The notes under the pieces: model-generated
Database searches by the model: none
What the model saw: the letters and a program-made list of their open reading frames with translations, nothing else
What the model was told of the DNA's origin: nothing
In this document: positions 46,186-54,470 of the stretch, in pieces
Numbering within the stretch: position 1 is the stretch's first letter
Layout of the letters: each line of letters opens with the position of its first letter
Made by a program: the position numbers and the translations under genes
Assembly: GCF_050717545.1 (NCBI RefSeq)
Contig: NZ_JBOITN010000008.1
Coordinates: forward strand, 182,096 to 246,095
Origin: Clostridium_AD sp050717545
GTDB taxonomy: Bacteria > Bacillota > Clostridia > Clostridiales > Clostridiaceae
Length of the DNA: 64,000 bases
Direction of reading: 5' to 3'

Positions 46186-46499
46186 TTAATTTGCAATATT
46201 CTTTATAACCCCAATCTCGATATCTTGTTTTTCTACCTTTGATGAAATATCCTTTAATTGTTTCTCAAGATCAGATAATTTTCATAATTTAAAGTATACC
46301 CGTCAAACAAAGCCTTGGAATTATTATCCGATTTATCTTCAATTCGAACAATATCAGTTTTGTCAGCTTTAGCATCAAGCTTTTTATCTATTATGTCAAA
46401 CCTTGAATCTATTCCATTAAATCTTGAATTCATTTTATCAAACTTTGAATTCATTTCCGTATACAGTTTGCTCATTAGCTCAAATGATTTATCTTCCAT
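46186..46499 (-). pseudogene. Frameshifted coiled-coil protein gene
   Basis: The minus-strand frame from ATG 46499 reads SFELMSKLYTEMNSKFDKM, IDSRFDIIDKKLD and NSKALFDGYTLNYE and then goes into a short wrong frame that stops. The next frame continues KLSDLEKQLKDISSKVEKQD and ends at 46186. Adding one A to the A run in GAAAATTATCTG would restore a ~105-aa coiled-coil protein of a type I associate with clostridial genomes. It is therefore a very recent frameshift or a slippage site. Function unknown. Confidence 0.75.
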
Positions 46500-46898
46500 T
46501 TACTTCACCACCTTAGAGATTATATGACTTATATATATATTAATTTTAATTTTTTAATCTTTATCATATCCCATAGTTTTTTCACTCTCCTAAGTATAAC
46601 AAATTTTGCACTGAAAATGTTTGTTGCTTTTGAATATTTATTTAAATTGCAGAGTCATGTATGTGATGCATTTATGGACATGTTATAATATAAGTAGAAG
46701 AAATAATTTTATAATATAAGACGAAAAAAAAGAGTTTGGGCACAACAGATGTTGTAAGTGCTCAAATGACTATTAAAATCACCAAGAAAATTTAATAGTG
46801 GAGGTAAAATCAAAAATTGCACGATACTTTCTCTAATTATTGCTCATGGTTTTCATAATGCACTAATTACATTATTTGTATTAATACTATAACTAAGG

Positions 46899-47040
46899 TT
46901 AATTCAAATTGATATTATTAACTTTTATAAGCATATCATAGATAATTCAAAACCTTATAATACTTAAGTTAGTCGGAATCTGAATTTGCTGAAGTTGTAT
47001 TAAAAAAATAAAAAACAACTATGAAGAATTACTAAAGTAA
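46899..47040 (+). pseudogene. Fused fossil: SbcC-like 3' end joined to HipA-like 3' end
   Basis: 46899-46973 matches the last ~75 bp of the SbcC-like gene (GCATATCATAGATAATTC, CCTTATAATACT). From 46974 the sequence matches the last 70 bp of HipA-like gene 2 (AACTATGAAGAATTA, TAAAGTAA) and then runs into repeat copy D, as the parent runs into copy B. About 1.2 kb between the two parts has been deleted. Confidence 0.88.
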
Positions 47041-47062
47041 CAACATTTAATTTAATTATAAT

Positions 47063-47211
47063 TTAATTATAATTTAGTTAAATTTAACAATAATATAACT
47101 TAACATTCAAGCGTAGCATTTATCAACATGTTGAAAACATTAGCTTAAGCAGAGTTAAGTAAGTGTTAAAAATGTTATTAAGCTTAATTAAATTTAACAA
47201 TAGATTTAATA
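47063..47211. repeat. Interspersed repeat, copy D (full length, hairpin decayed)
   Basis: It matches copies B and C from TTAGTTAAATTTAACAATAA to TTAACAATAGATTTAA. The central hairpin has lost pairing (AACATTAGCTTAAG / GTTAAGTAAGTGTT), so this copy is older or not under selection. It lies 18 bp before the PLD-helicase start. Confidence 0.9.
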
Positions 47212-47228
47212 ATAAGAATTTATGAAAG

Positions 47229-49736
47229 GTGTTGAGCATATTGATTGAGGTAGATATAATTAATAAAGGGATAATTACAAGTGATTCTTTAGCATTTAAA
47301 GAGGCTACTCTAGATTGTGATTCAAACTGCTCTACTGGAGACAATGATTATTTACTTCCCAAATTAAAAGCATCTCTAAAAAGGGCAAAGACAATAGATA
47401 TTATTGTAGGATTTTTAATGGAATCGGGAGTAAAGCTGATTATTAATGATTTAGTACAGGTGGCTGGTAGTGGCGTAAGGATAAGAATATTAACAGGAAA
47501 TTATCTTAATATTACTCAACCTCAAGCTTTATATTTAGTGAAGGATGCTCTAGGAGATAAAGTAGATCTAAGGTTCTATAATATTGCTAATAAATCATTT
47601 CATCCTAAATCATACATATTTGAATATGAAGAGGATGGAGATGTTTTTATAGGATCATCGAATATGTCGAATTCTGCATTGACTAGTGGCATTGAGTGGA
47701 ATTACAGATTAAATAAGAATAAAAACTTAGAGGATTTTACACATTTTAAGGGCGTTTTTGAAGACTTATTTTTAAATCATTCTATAATTATTGACGATGA
47801 TGAGATGCGGCGTTATTCATCAGTTTGGAAAAGACCTAAACTTTTTAGCGCAATAGAGGCAATTGAAGATAACAAGGAAGAATTGAGAACGGTAATTCCA
47901 TTATATGAACCTAGAGGGGCGCAAATCGAAGCATTATATGAGCTTAAAAAATGTAGAGAAGATGGATTAGATAAAGGACTAGTTGTAGCAGCAACAGGTA
48001 TAGGTAAAACATATCTTGCAGCCTTTGATTCACTGAATTTTCATAAAATATTATTCGTAGCTCATAGAGAAGAAATATTAAATCAAGCAGAGGTATCATT
48101 TAAAAATATTCGGCCTAATATTAAAACTGGTTTCTTTAGTGGTGGAAATAAAGATAGAAATAAAGATGTGTTATTTGCTACAGTACAAACCATAGGGCAA
48201 AAGCAGTATCTATGTGATGAATATTTTAAAAAAGATGAATTTGATTACATTATAATAGATGAATTTCACCATGCAGCAGCAGGTAACTATAGAAACATAT
48301 TAGATTATTTTACTCCGAAATTCCTACTAGGACTTACTGCAACTCCTGAGAGAATGGATAACAAAGATGTATTTGCACTTTGTGATTACAATATTGTTTA
48401 TGAGGTTAGATTAAAAGGAGCAATAGATAAGGGCTGGCTTGTTCCATTTAGATATTATGGAGTCTTTGATGAAACAGATTATACAAAAATATCTTTTAGA
48501 AATGGTAGGTATGATGAGACAGAATTAGAAAATGCCTTGATGCTTAATAAACGCTCAGATTTAATTCTAAGACATTATAAGAAATATAATAGTAGAAAAG
48601 CATTAGGGTTCTGCACAAGTAGGAGACATGCAGTATACATGAGCAAATACTTCAATGAAAATGGAATTAAGGCTTGTGCGGTAATGAGTGGCGGGCAATC
48701 TGAGTTTTCAATGGATAGGCGAGAAGCGGTGGATAAATTAAAGAAAGGAGAACTAAACATTATATTTTCTGTGGATATGTTTAATGAAGGATTAGATATA
48801 CCTGAAATTGATATGATATTACTTTTAAGACCTACAGAATCGCCAACCATATTTTTGCAACAACTTGGACGTGGTTTAAGAAAGTACAAAGATAAAAAAT
48901 ATTTAAATGTTTTAGACTTTATAGGCAATTATAAAAAGGCTCACTTCATTCCATTTTTTCTAAGTGGAGATCTAAAGGATATTACGGGGAAATCTAGACA
49001 AGGTAAATTACCTAGGGAAGAAGATTACCCGGATGATTGCATAGTAGATTTTGACTTTCAAGTAATTGATATATTTAAGAAGATGATAGAGGAGCAAAAG
49101 AATATATTCGACCTAGTAGTTGATGATTTTAATAGAATAAAAGAAGACTTGCAAACTAGGCCAAGTAGAATTCAAATGTATACTTACATGGATGATAATC
49201 TTTATGATGTAATAAGGTCCAGAGGTGAATTAAATATTTTTAATGATTATTTGGGTTTTCTAAACAAGATAAATGAACTTTTAGAAGAAGAGAAACTTTT
49301 ATTAAATACTGCAGCTTATGGTTTTTTAAATAATATTGAAAAAACCTCAATGACAAAAACTTATAAAATGCCATTGCTTTTAGCATTCTATAATAATGGT
49401 AATATTAAGACGAAAATAGATGAAGAAAAAATATTTCTAAGCTTTAGGGAATTCTATGCAAAACCTTCAAATGCAGTAGATCTTTTGAGACATAATTCAA
49501 CTGTAAAGTATAAAGGCTTCAATAAAAAGCAATATCTAAAAATTGCAGAAAATCCAATAAAGGCATTCTTAAATTCTGCAAAAGATTTCTTTTATGGAGA
49601 TAAAACAGGTTTTTGCTTAAATGATAATTTAGAGGAATTTACTGAGCATCCTGAGTTTAAAGCTCATTTCAAAGATATTATTGATTATAGGACTAGAAGA
49701 TTTTACAAAGAAAGACTTGAGAAATTAGAGAAATGA
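47229..49736 (+). CDS. PLD-nuclease/SF2 helicase fusion protein
   Basis: The 835-aa protein combines a phospholipase D-like nuclease with a DEAD/DEAH-type helicase, a layout of defence-linked helicases. Residues ~35-165 are the PLD-like domain with one HxK motif (HPKSYIFEY) and GSSNMSNSAL. Residues ~230-570 are SF2: AATGIGKTYLA (I), IIIDEFHHAAAGN (II), LGLTATPERMD (III), GFCTSRRHAVYMSKYF (IV), VDMFNEGLDIPEIDMILLLRP (V) and LQQLGRGLRKY (VI). The rest resembles the DUF3427-type C-terminus. The best start available is GTG 47229 with only a weak GAAAGG; fossil copies suggest the native start was lost with the upstream HIT gene. Confidence 0.88.
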   Translation: MLSILIEVDIINKGIITSDSLAFKEATLDCDSNCSTGDNDYLLPKLKASLKRAKTIDIIVGFLMESGVKLIINDLVQVAGSGVRIRILTGNYLNITQPQALYLVKDALGDKVDLRFYNIANKSFHPKSYIFEYEEDGDVFIGSSNMSNSALTSGIEWNYRLNKNKNLEDFTHFKGVFEDLFLNHSIIIDDDEMRRYSSVWKRPKLFSAIEAIEDNKEELRTVIPLYEPRGAQIEALYELKKCREDGLDKGLVVAATGIGKTYLAAFDSLNFHKILFVAHREEILNQAEVSFKNIRPNIKTGFFSGGNKDRNKDVLFATVQTIGQKQYLCDEYFKKDEFDYIIIDEFHHAAAGNYRNILDYFTPKFLLGLTATPERMDNKDVFALCDYNIVYEVRLKGAIDKGWLVPFRYYGVFDETDYTKISFRNGRYDETELENALMLNKRSDLILRHYKKYNSRKALGFCTSRRHAVYMSKYFNENGIKACAVMSGGQSEFSMDRREAVDKLKKGELNIIFSVDMFNEGLDIPEIDMILLLRPTESPTIFLQQLGRGLRKYKDKKYLNVLDFIGNYKKAHFIPFFLSGDLKDITGKSRQGKLPREEDYPDDCIVDFDFQVIDIFKKMIEEQKNIFDLVVDDFNRIKEDLQTRPSRIQMYTYMDDNLYDVIRSRGELNIFNDYLGFLNKINELLEEEKLLLNTAAYGFLNNIEKTSMTKTYKMPLLLAFYNNGNIKTKIDEEKIFLSFREFYAKPSNAVDLLRHNSTVKYKGFNKKQYLKIAENPIKAFLNSAKDFFYGDKTGFCLNDNLEEFTEHPEFKAHFKDIIDYRTRRFYKERLEKLEK

Positions 49737-49745
49737 ATATAACTA

Positions 49746-49782
49746 ACAAACCCACCATAAATAAATGCTATGGTGGGTTTGT
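49746..49782. terminator. Terminator between convergent genes
   Basis: ACAAACCCACCATA and TATGGTGGGTTTGT form a 14-bp perfect stem and serve both the helicase and the MazG-like gene. Confidence 0.85.
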
Positions 49783-50094
49783 CTATTCGTAAACTTGTTC
49801 AAGAACTATGCCTTTTTCAAAGCCGCCTCTTTCATCTTTCTTAGCATTTCTTTTGTTGATTAAATCTTCCTCAGAATATCCAAGAGCATTTGCTAGGCTA
49901 AATAAAACTTCCATAACGTCAGCAAGTTCTTCTAAGTTTCTAGCTTCTAGATATTCAGATACTTCTTCATTTAATTTGGTTTCAAGTAATGGTAGCAGCT
50001 CTTCTTTTTTAGCAAAGTGCACATCGAAGCTTTTACCAGTGTCGCCAATTATTTCAGGGATTTTGTCGCGGACTAGTTTGTTGTAGACTTTCAT
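49783..50094 (-). CDS. MazG-like nucleoside triphosphate pyrophosphohydrolase
   Basis: The 103-aa all-alpha NTP pyrophosphohydrolase has the family pattern YNKLVRDKIPEII at the start and the metal-binding helix pair LNEEVSEYLEARNLEELADVMEVLFSL (ExxE...ExxD). NAKKDERGGFEKGIVLEQV is the common ending. It should cleave NTPs to NMP and pyrophosphate, perhaps as a house-cleaning or phage-sensing enzyme. The ATG at 50094 follows AAGGAGGCCCCC. It is convergent with the PLD helicase and stands apart from the operon at 50.7 kb, which has the opposite direction. Confidence 0.92.
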   Translation of the reverse strand: MKVYNKLVRDKIPEIIGDTGKSFDVHFAKKEELLPLLETKLNEEVSEYLEARNLEELADVMEVLFSLANALGYSEEDLINKRNAKKDERGGFEKGIVLEQVYE

Positions 50095-50226
50095 AAGTGG
50101 GGGGCCTCCTTGGTATGATATTATGGGTTTATTATAACATATGAGAGAATGATTTATAGTTTATTAGAACTGCATATGAACATTATTATTTTACTATAAA
50201 TGTATAATACATTTAACAGGGGGTTG

Positions 50227-50268
50227 ATAATTTTATCTAATATATGTTCATATATTAGATAAAATTAT
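50227..50268. promoter_or_regulatory. 42-bp perfect palindrome upstream of the six-gene operon
   Basis: ATAATTTTATCTAATATATG and its exact reverse complement are separated by TT. It lies in the 627-bp gap 50095-50721 that precedes the operon. Without a T run it is not a standard terminator; an operator, a recombination site or a stem for an RNA are options. The rest of the gap shows possible -10 boxes (TATAAT at 50304 and 50507) but no gene. Confidence 0.7.
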
Positions 50269-50721
50269 GGGGATATTAATAAAATGGAGACAAGTTAAGT
50301 GGGATATAATAGGGTTGTACTTGAAATGTGCTTTTTTGTTTTAGATTTGTCTTTAGGGACATATTCGGTATGCTTCTTTAGAAAAATCATTTCGATGTTT
50401 GTTAAGGTATAGCGATTTGAGTCTTTTCACGATAAAGGAGTGAAATAGCTATATTTAATCAGAAAATGAATTGTTGTGATTTATAGATAAATGGATGAAT
50501 TGATAGTATAATCAATAGTATAATGATTTAATATTGGTGTGGTTTATTTTGTAGAATTACTAATGATTATCATGGGTACTTTTGTAAAACAAAAAACGAA
50601 TTTATTAGTTTTTATAAAGTAATGCAAATAGTATACATTTATGAAGAACTGTAATTGAATGCTGAATATATATTTTAAAATGATGGGTAACAAAATTAAT
50701 AAAAGCATGGAGGAAATAGAT

Positions 50722-51780
50722 ATGGATGAACAAAATTTACTTACTAAGTTAAAAGAGGTTTTGATTGAACTTGAAAATTTAGAAAAAAATTATCGCAAAA
50801 TATATAATAGTGCAGTTGATATTGAAGAATTTGAAATTTCTCAGAAAACACAATCGGATGCATATCTTAAGATTCGAAAACTTAAGGACTGGAAAGGATT
50901 ACTAATAGGCCTTAATGATAACATTCGAGATAGTAATGTCATAGAAATAATACCTTTAAACGAAAGTAATGATAAGTTAGATGACAAAAGTGAAATTATG
51001 GATCAAGTATCTGATAAAACTGTAGTTATTAATACTGCTTCACAAGAACCATCTGAATATGATTCTGAAGAACAAATAAAAGTTGGTAAATATGTGTGTA
51101 GAAAAATGTATGAACTTAGTAATAGTGGATTTATTTTCAGTGATAATGATATTGATGAAATGCAAAAAAAAACTTGGGCAAAAGAAAATTTAACATTGGA
51201 TTATGAATTTATAAAAAAAATTACATATATTAATCATTCTATAACTGAACAAATGAAGAAAGAATTAGGATTTAACCGATTTTGGAAAGAAACTTTTAAA
51301 TTTGGGAAATATAAAATATTAATGACTAATCAATTGTTTGAAAGAGATATAAAAAACTTCGATAGCTGGTATGAGAAATTAGATAAAGCGGAGTATATTA
51401 CAAAACAAAATTTAAAAGATAACGGAAAAGGGAGTACAGATGAGCGAGCGAAAAACACTTGTAAAGTCCCAATAAGTATAAAATTATTTGATAAAATGTA
51501 TCCAATCAAAAGTTGGAATGAAATCCTAATAAAAGTGTGTGAAGTTATGCTTTTAAAAAAACCTTATGTTGTTGCAACATTTGGCAGAGAACTTACATTA
51601 AATAGTGAACAATGGACTAATTTCAGCTATACGGAGAGCGAAATTAAGGATAACAAAAAAAGATTATCTAATGGGTTATGGATTGAAACGAATAGAAGTG
51701 CCAATGATATTGTGAATGTAAGTAAAACAATATTAAAACTATGCGGATTTAACGAAAAAGACTTAATCATCGATTGTTAA
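50722..51780 (+). CDS. Operon gene 1: helical protein with a defence-type C-terminal domain
   Basis: I start this 352-aa protein at ATG 50722, 8 bp after GGAGG; the frame is open from 50659. The N-terminal ~60 residues are helical (LLTKLKEVLIELENLEKNY), followed by an acidic linker. The C-terminal ~230 residues contain VGKYVCRKMYELSNSGFIFSDNDID, FNRFWKETFKFGKYKILMTNQLFERDIKNFDSWYEKL and, at the end, FDKMYPIKSWNEILIKVCEVML...GLWIETNRSANDIVNV. This last pattern I associate with a small domain at the end of many restriction and defence proteins, but I cannot name it securely. No catalytic motif is visible; it could be a sensor or DNA-binding adaptor. Confidence 0.8.
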   Translation: MDEQNLLTKLKEVLIELENLEKNYRKIYNSAVDIEEFEISQKTQSDAYLKIRKLKDWKGLLIGLNDNIRDSNVIEIIPLNESNDKLDDKSEIMDQVSDKTVVINTASQEPSEYDSEEQIKVGKYVCRKMYELSNSGFIFSDNDIDEMQKKTWAKENLTLDYEFIKKITYINHSITEQMKKELGFNRFWKETFKFGKYKILMTNQLFERDIKNFDSWYEKLDKAEYITKQNLKDNGKGSTDERAKNTCKVPISIKLFDKMYPIKSWNEILIKVCEVMLLKKPYVVATFGRELTLNSEQWTNFSYTESEIKDNKKRLSNGLWIETNRSANDIVNVSKTILKLCGFNEKDLIIDC

Positions 51781-51796
51781 TTGAGGAGAAAATAAT

Positions 51797-52975
51797 ATGG
51801 AGAATGTAATTGAAAGAATAAATGAATTGGAAAAGAAATCAAAAATAGGTAAGGCAGATTCTTTAGAAGTGACCAAATTAATTTATCAAGTATACTGCTC
51901 AAACAAAGATTATGAAATACTTGTAAATTATTTATATGATTTTAATTATAAAATATCTGGAATATTTGCGGGAAAGTATTATCTTGAAATTAATAAAGAA
52001 GAAAGAAATCAAATAGTACAATATTTTGTGAAAAGTGAAAGATTTTCAGAAACTCAAAATCTATCTTTGGCTTTTAGAGGATTTGCTATTTTAACTGAAC
52101 TAATATGTAAAGATATCAAAGACAATAATATCTTTATAATAATTAATAGACTTGCTAAATTAGCCGAAAATAGTTGTATGTTTAATCAGACTTCATGTGG
52201 TATTTTCTTAAACTTTCTAAATGAAACAAATGGTAAAATCTTTGATTTGGATTTTTCTTCATTAGAAGATCATGAAATAAAAAGATTATTTAGATATACT
52301 TCTGCAACTATTACTGATATCAGTATTATTCCCTACGGTAATAAAATCAAGGGTTGGGCAGCTAAGTATTCGTTTGGTTTGCCTAAAGAAACTACTGTTA
52401 CTAACGTTAAGCCTATAGAAGAATCTAGTTCCACAGATAAGAGCTGGAAGGTTGTTGAAACACCAAAAGCGAAAGTTGAGGTAACAAGTAAAGCAAAATC
52501 CAATGAATTTGATAGCGCAAAAGAACTTATTAGTACATTGAAAGTTGCCAATCAGGAGGCACAAAAATTATTTGATAACATTTTTAATAAGAACATTACA
52601 ATACAGACCATGCAGGAAAAGTTAAATGCAAAAGAAAAAGAAATATATTTACTAAAAGTAGAAATTGAAAATAAAAATATAAGCATATTGTCATTAAATG
52701 ATGAAATTAATAAAACAAAAGAAAAATCATTAAATACAGAAATTAAATTAATTGATTTAACAGAACGTTTGAAGGCATCATTCAATGCTGATGATGTTTC
52801 AAAAAAACAAGAACTTATAACATTGAAAACTGATATTGCAACATCAGTTAAATTACAATATGAGGATTTTAATGAGCATAAAAATGAAATTTGTAATGAA
52901 GATAATTATGAGGCATTAAAGGTTACATTAAATCAAGTATTTAGAACGTTAAAAAAGTATGGAATTGAACTATAG
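51797..52975 (+). CDS. Operon gene 2: coiled-coil protein, probable Hsp70 partner
   Basis: This 392-aa protein starts at ATG 51797 behind TGAGGAGAAA, 16 bp after gene 1. The N-terminal ~190 residues look like an alpha-helical repeat domain (IERINELEKKSKIGKADSLEVTKLIYQVY). A charged, low-complexity linker (ESSSTDKSWKVVETPKAKVEV) leads to a coiled coil (~245-345) and a short C-terminal helical bundle (YEALKVTLNQVFRTLKKYGIEL). The coiled coil plus C-terminal bundle placed immediately before an Hsp70 gene recalls GrpE-type nucleotide exchange factors. That is inference from shape and neighbour only. I recognise no family. Confidence 0.75.
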   Translation: MENVIERINELEKKSKIGKADSLEVTKLIYQVYCSNKDYEILVNYLYDFNYKISGIFAGKYYLEINKEERNQIVQYFVKSERFSETQNLSLAFRGFAILTELICKDIKDNNIFIIINRLAKLAENSCMFNQTSCGIFLNFLNETNGKIFDLDFSSLEDHEIKRLFRYTSATITDISIIPYGNKIKGWAAKYSFGLPKETTVTNVKPIEESSSTDKSWKVVETPKAKVEVTSKAKSNEFDSAKELISTLKVANQEAQKLFDNIFNKNITIQTMQEKLNAKEKEIYLLKVEIENKNISILSLNDEINKTKEKSLNTEIKLIDLTERLKASFNADDVSKKQELITLKTDIATSVKLQYEDFNEHKNEICNEDNYEALKVTLNQVFRTLKKYGIEL

Positions 52976-52998
52976 TTTGATAGAAAGGGGGGATTAAA

Positions 52999-54447
52999 TT
53001 GAAAAGGGGTACATTTATTGGAATAGATTTTGGTACTACAAACACTTCGGTAGTATGTGTAATTAGTGATGAGCATGGAACTAAAACTATGTATTTAGGA
53101 GAGGCAGGCGAATATCCGTTTTCATCAATCGTTGCAATACCTAAAAATGAAGGAAATATGCTTTTTGGTAGAGATGTAAAACGACGTAGATTAGAATTGT
53201 CAGATAACTATACTATTATTACATCGATGAAATCTTGGCTTGGAACAGATAAAGAATTTATAGTTGATCATAAGCGGTATTCTCCAATTAAAATAACCAC
53301 GGCTTTTTTTAGTCATGTAAAAAATTATATTAAAGAGCACTATAACATTAGTATAAAGGATGCAACTCTTGCTTTTCCGGTGGATTTTACTCCAGAAGCA
53401 CGAACGGCATTAAAGTTAGCTGCGATGGCGGCAGGCATTAATGTTAAAGGTTTTATTAGCGAATCAACTGCTGCATATATTGCTAACAAGAATGATGCAA
53501 AAGCTTATTCAAAGGTAATGGTAGTAGATTGGGGTGGTGGAACTCTTGATATTTGTATTTTAGATTTAAATGGCACTCGAATATATGAGAATTCTGTTTA
53601 TGGAGACAAGATTGGTGGGGACGATATTGACATTGAATTAGCACATAGAATTCATTCGAAATTGGTGAGTCAAACTGGAATAAAACTAAATTATGATGAT
53701 ATGACTTTAGCGGAAAAAGATATTATTATTTCGCAATGTGAAAGTGCTAAAATTGAGTTTTCTGATTATGATGATGCAGATATACTTCTTAGAAACTATG
53801 GTAAATTTGGGACTAAAACTGTCTCTCTTGATTATGATTATTTTGAAGATGTTGTTAGCCCAATTATTAAAAATAAAGTGCTTAAAACAATAAACATTGC
53901 AATGGAGAGGTCAAAGACATCTAAAGCAGGAATTGATGCCGTAATCATAGTGGGGGGAAGTTGTGGACTAAGACCATTTGCAAATGCTATGACTAATATA
54001 TTTGGAAATGATAAAATAATTGTTCCAGAAAAAGTACAGTGGTCAGTAGCTATTGGAGCTGCATTCATAGATATTATTGGTAGCGAGTATTACCTTAATG
54101 ATGATGTCGGTGTATTGCTAAGTGATAATACCATTTATCCAATTTTTAAAAAACATAGAGATAAAATTGGAAGTGTAATTGCACCAATTACATTTTCATT
54201 AACAGAAGATACCTTTGATGCTCATTTTATATTTACAAATGGAGATAATAGCATTAACTATGGTAGCACTGACGTATATACAAAAGGATTTTTAAAAGAA
54301 AGTTTACAGCTGAGTGCGTCAATTGACAATGATCAAATTGCTAAAATTAAAATTACTAACAGTTATATGGGGAATGAATATATTGAAAAGATAGAAATTA
54401 ACAAATTGAAGTTTTATTATGATTTGTCAGAAATTAAAGATATTTAG
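52999..54447 (+). CDS. Operon gene 3: Hsp70/DnaK-like ATPase
   Basis: The protein is an actin-fold chaperone-type ATPase of 482 aa. TTG 52999 follows AAAGGGGGG. The nucleotide-binding domain has FIGIDFGTTNTSVV (phosphate 1, residues ~6-19), LAFPVDFTPEARTALKLAA, FISESTAAYIAN, VMVVDWGGGTLDICIL (phosphate 2, ~173-188) and AVIIVGGSCGLRPFANAM (adenosine). The C-terminal ~110 residues are much shorter than a DnaK substrate-binding domain and have no lid, so the client-binding mode must differ. No DnaJ is in the window. In this operon it may load or remodel the DNA-processing proteins. Confidence 0.93.
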   Translation: MKRGTFIGIDFGTTNTSVVCVISDEHGTKTMYLGEAGEYPFSSIVAIPKNEGNMLFGRDVKRRRLELSDNYTIITSMKSWLGTDKEFIVDHKRYSPIKITTAFFSHVKNYIKEHYNISIKDATLAFPVDFTPEARTALKLAAMAAGINVKGFISESTAAYIANKNDAKAYSKVMVVDWGGGTLDICILDLNGTRIYENSVYGDKIGGDDIDIELAHRIHSKLVSQTGIKLNYDDMTLAEKDIIISQCESAKIEFSDYDDADILLRNYGKFGTKTVSLDYDYFEDVVSPIIKNKVLKTINIAMERSKTSKAGIDAVIIVGGSCGLRPFANAMTNIFGNDKIIVPEKVQWSVAIGAAFIDIIGSEYYLNDDVGVLLSDNTIYPIFKKHRDKIGSVIAPITFSLTEDTFDAHFIFTNGDNSINYGSTDVYTKGFLKESLQLSASIDNDQIAKIKITNSYMGNEYIEKIEINKLKFYYDLSEIKDI

Positions 54448-54470
54448 TTGCTTTGTGAGGAGGGTAGAGT

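Noticed and set aside
47229..49736. PLD-helicase as the DrmC of the DISARM-like operon
   Set aside because: DrmC is a stand-alone PLD protein. This gene is a PLD-SF2 fusion, is separated from the operon by a convergent gene, and shows former linkage to HIT instead.
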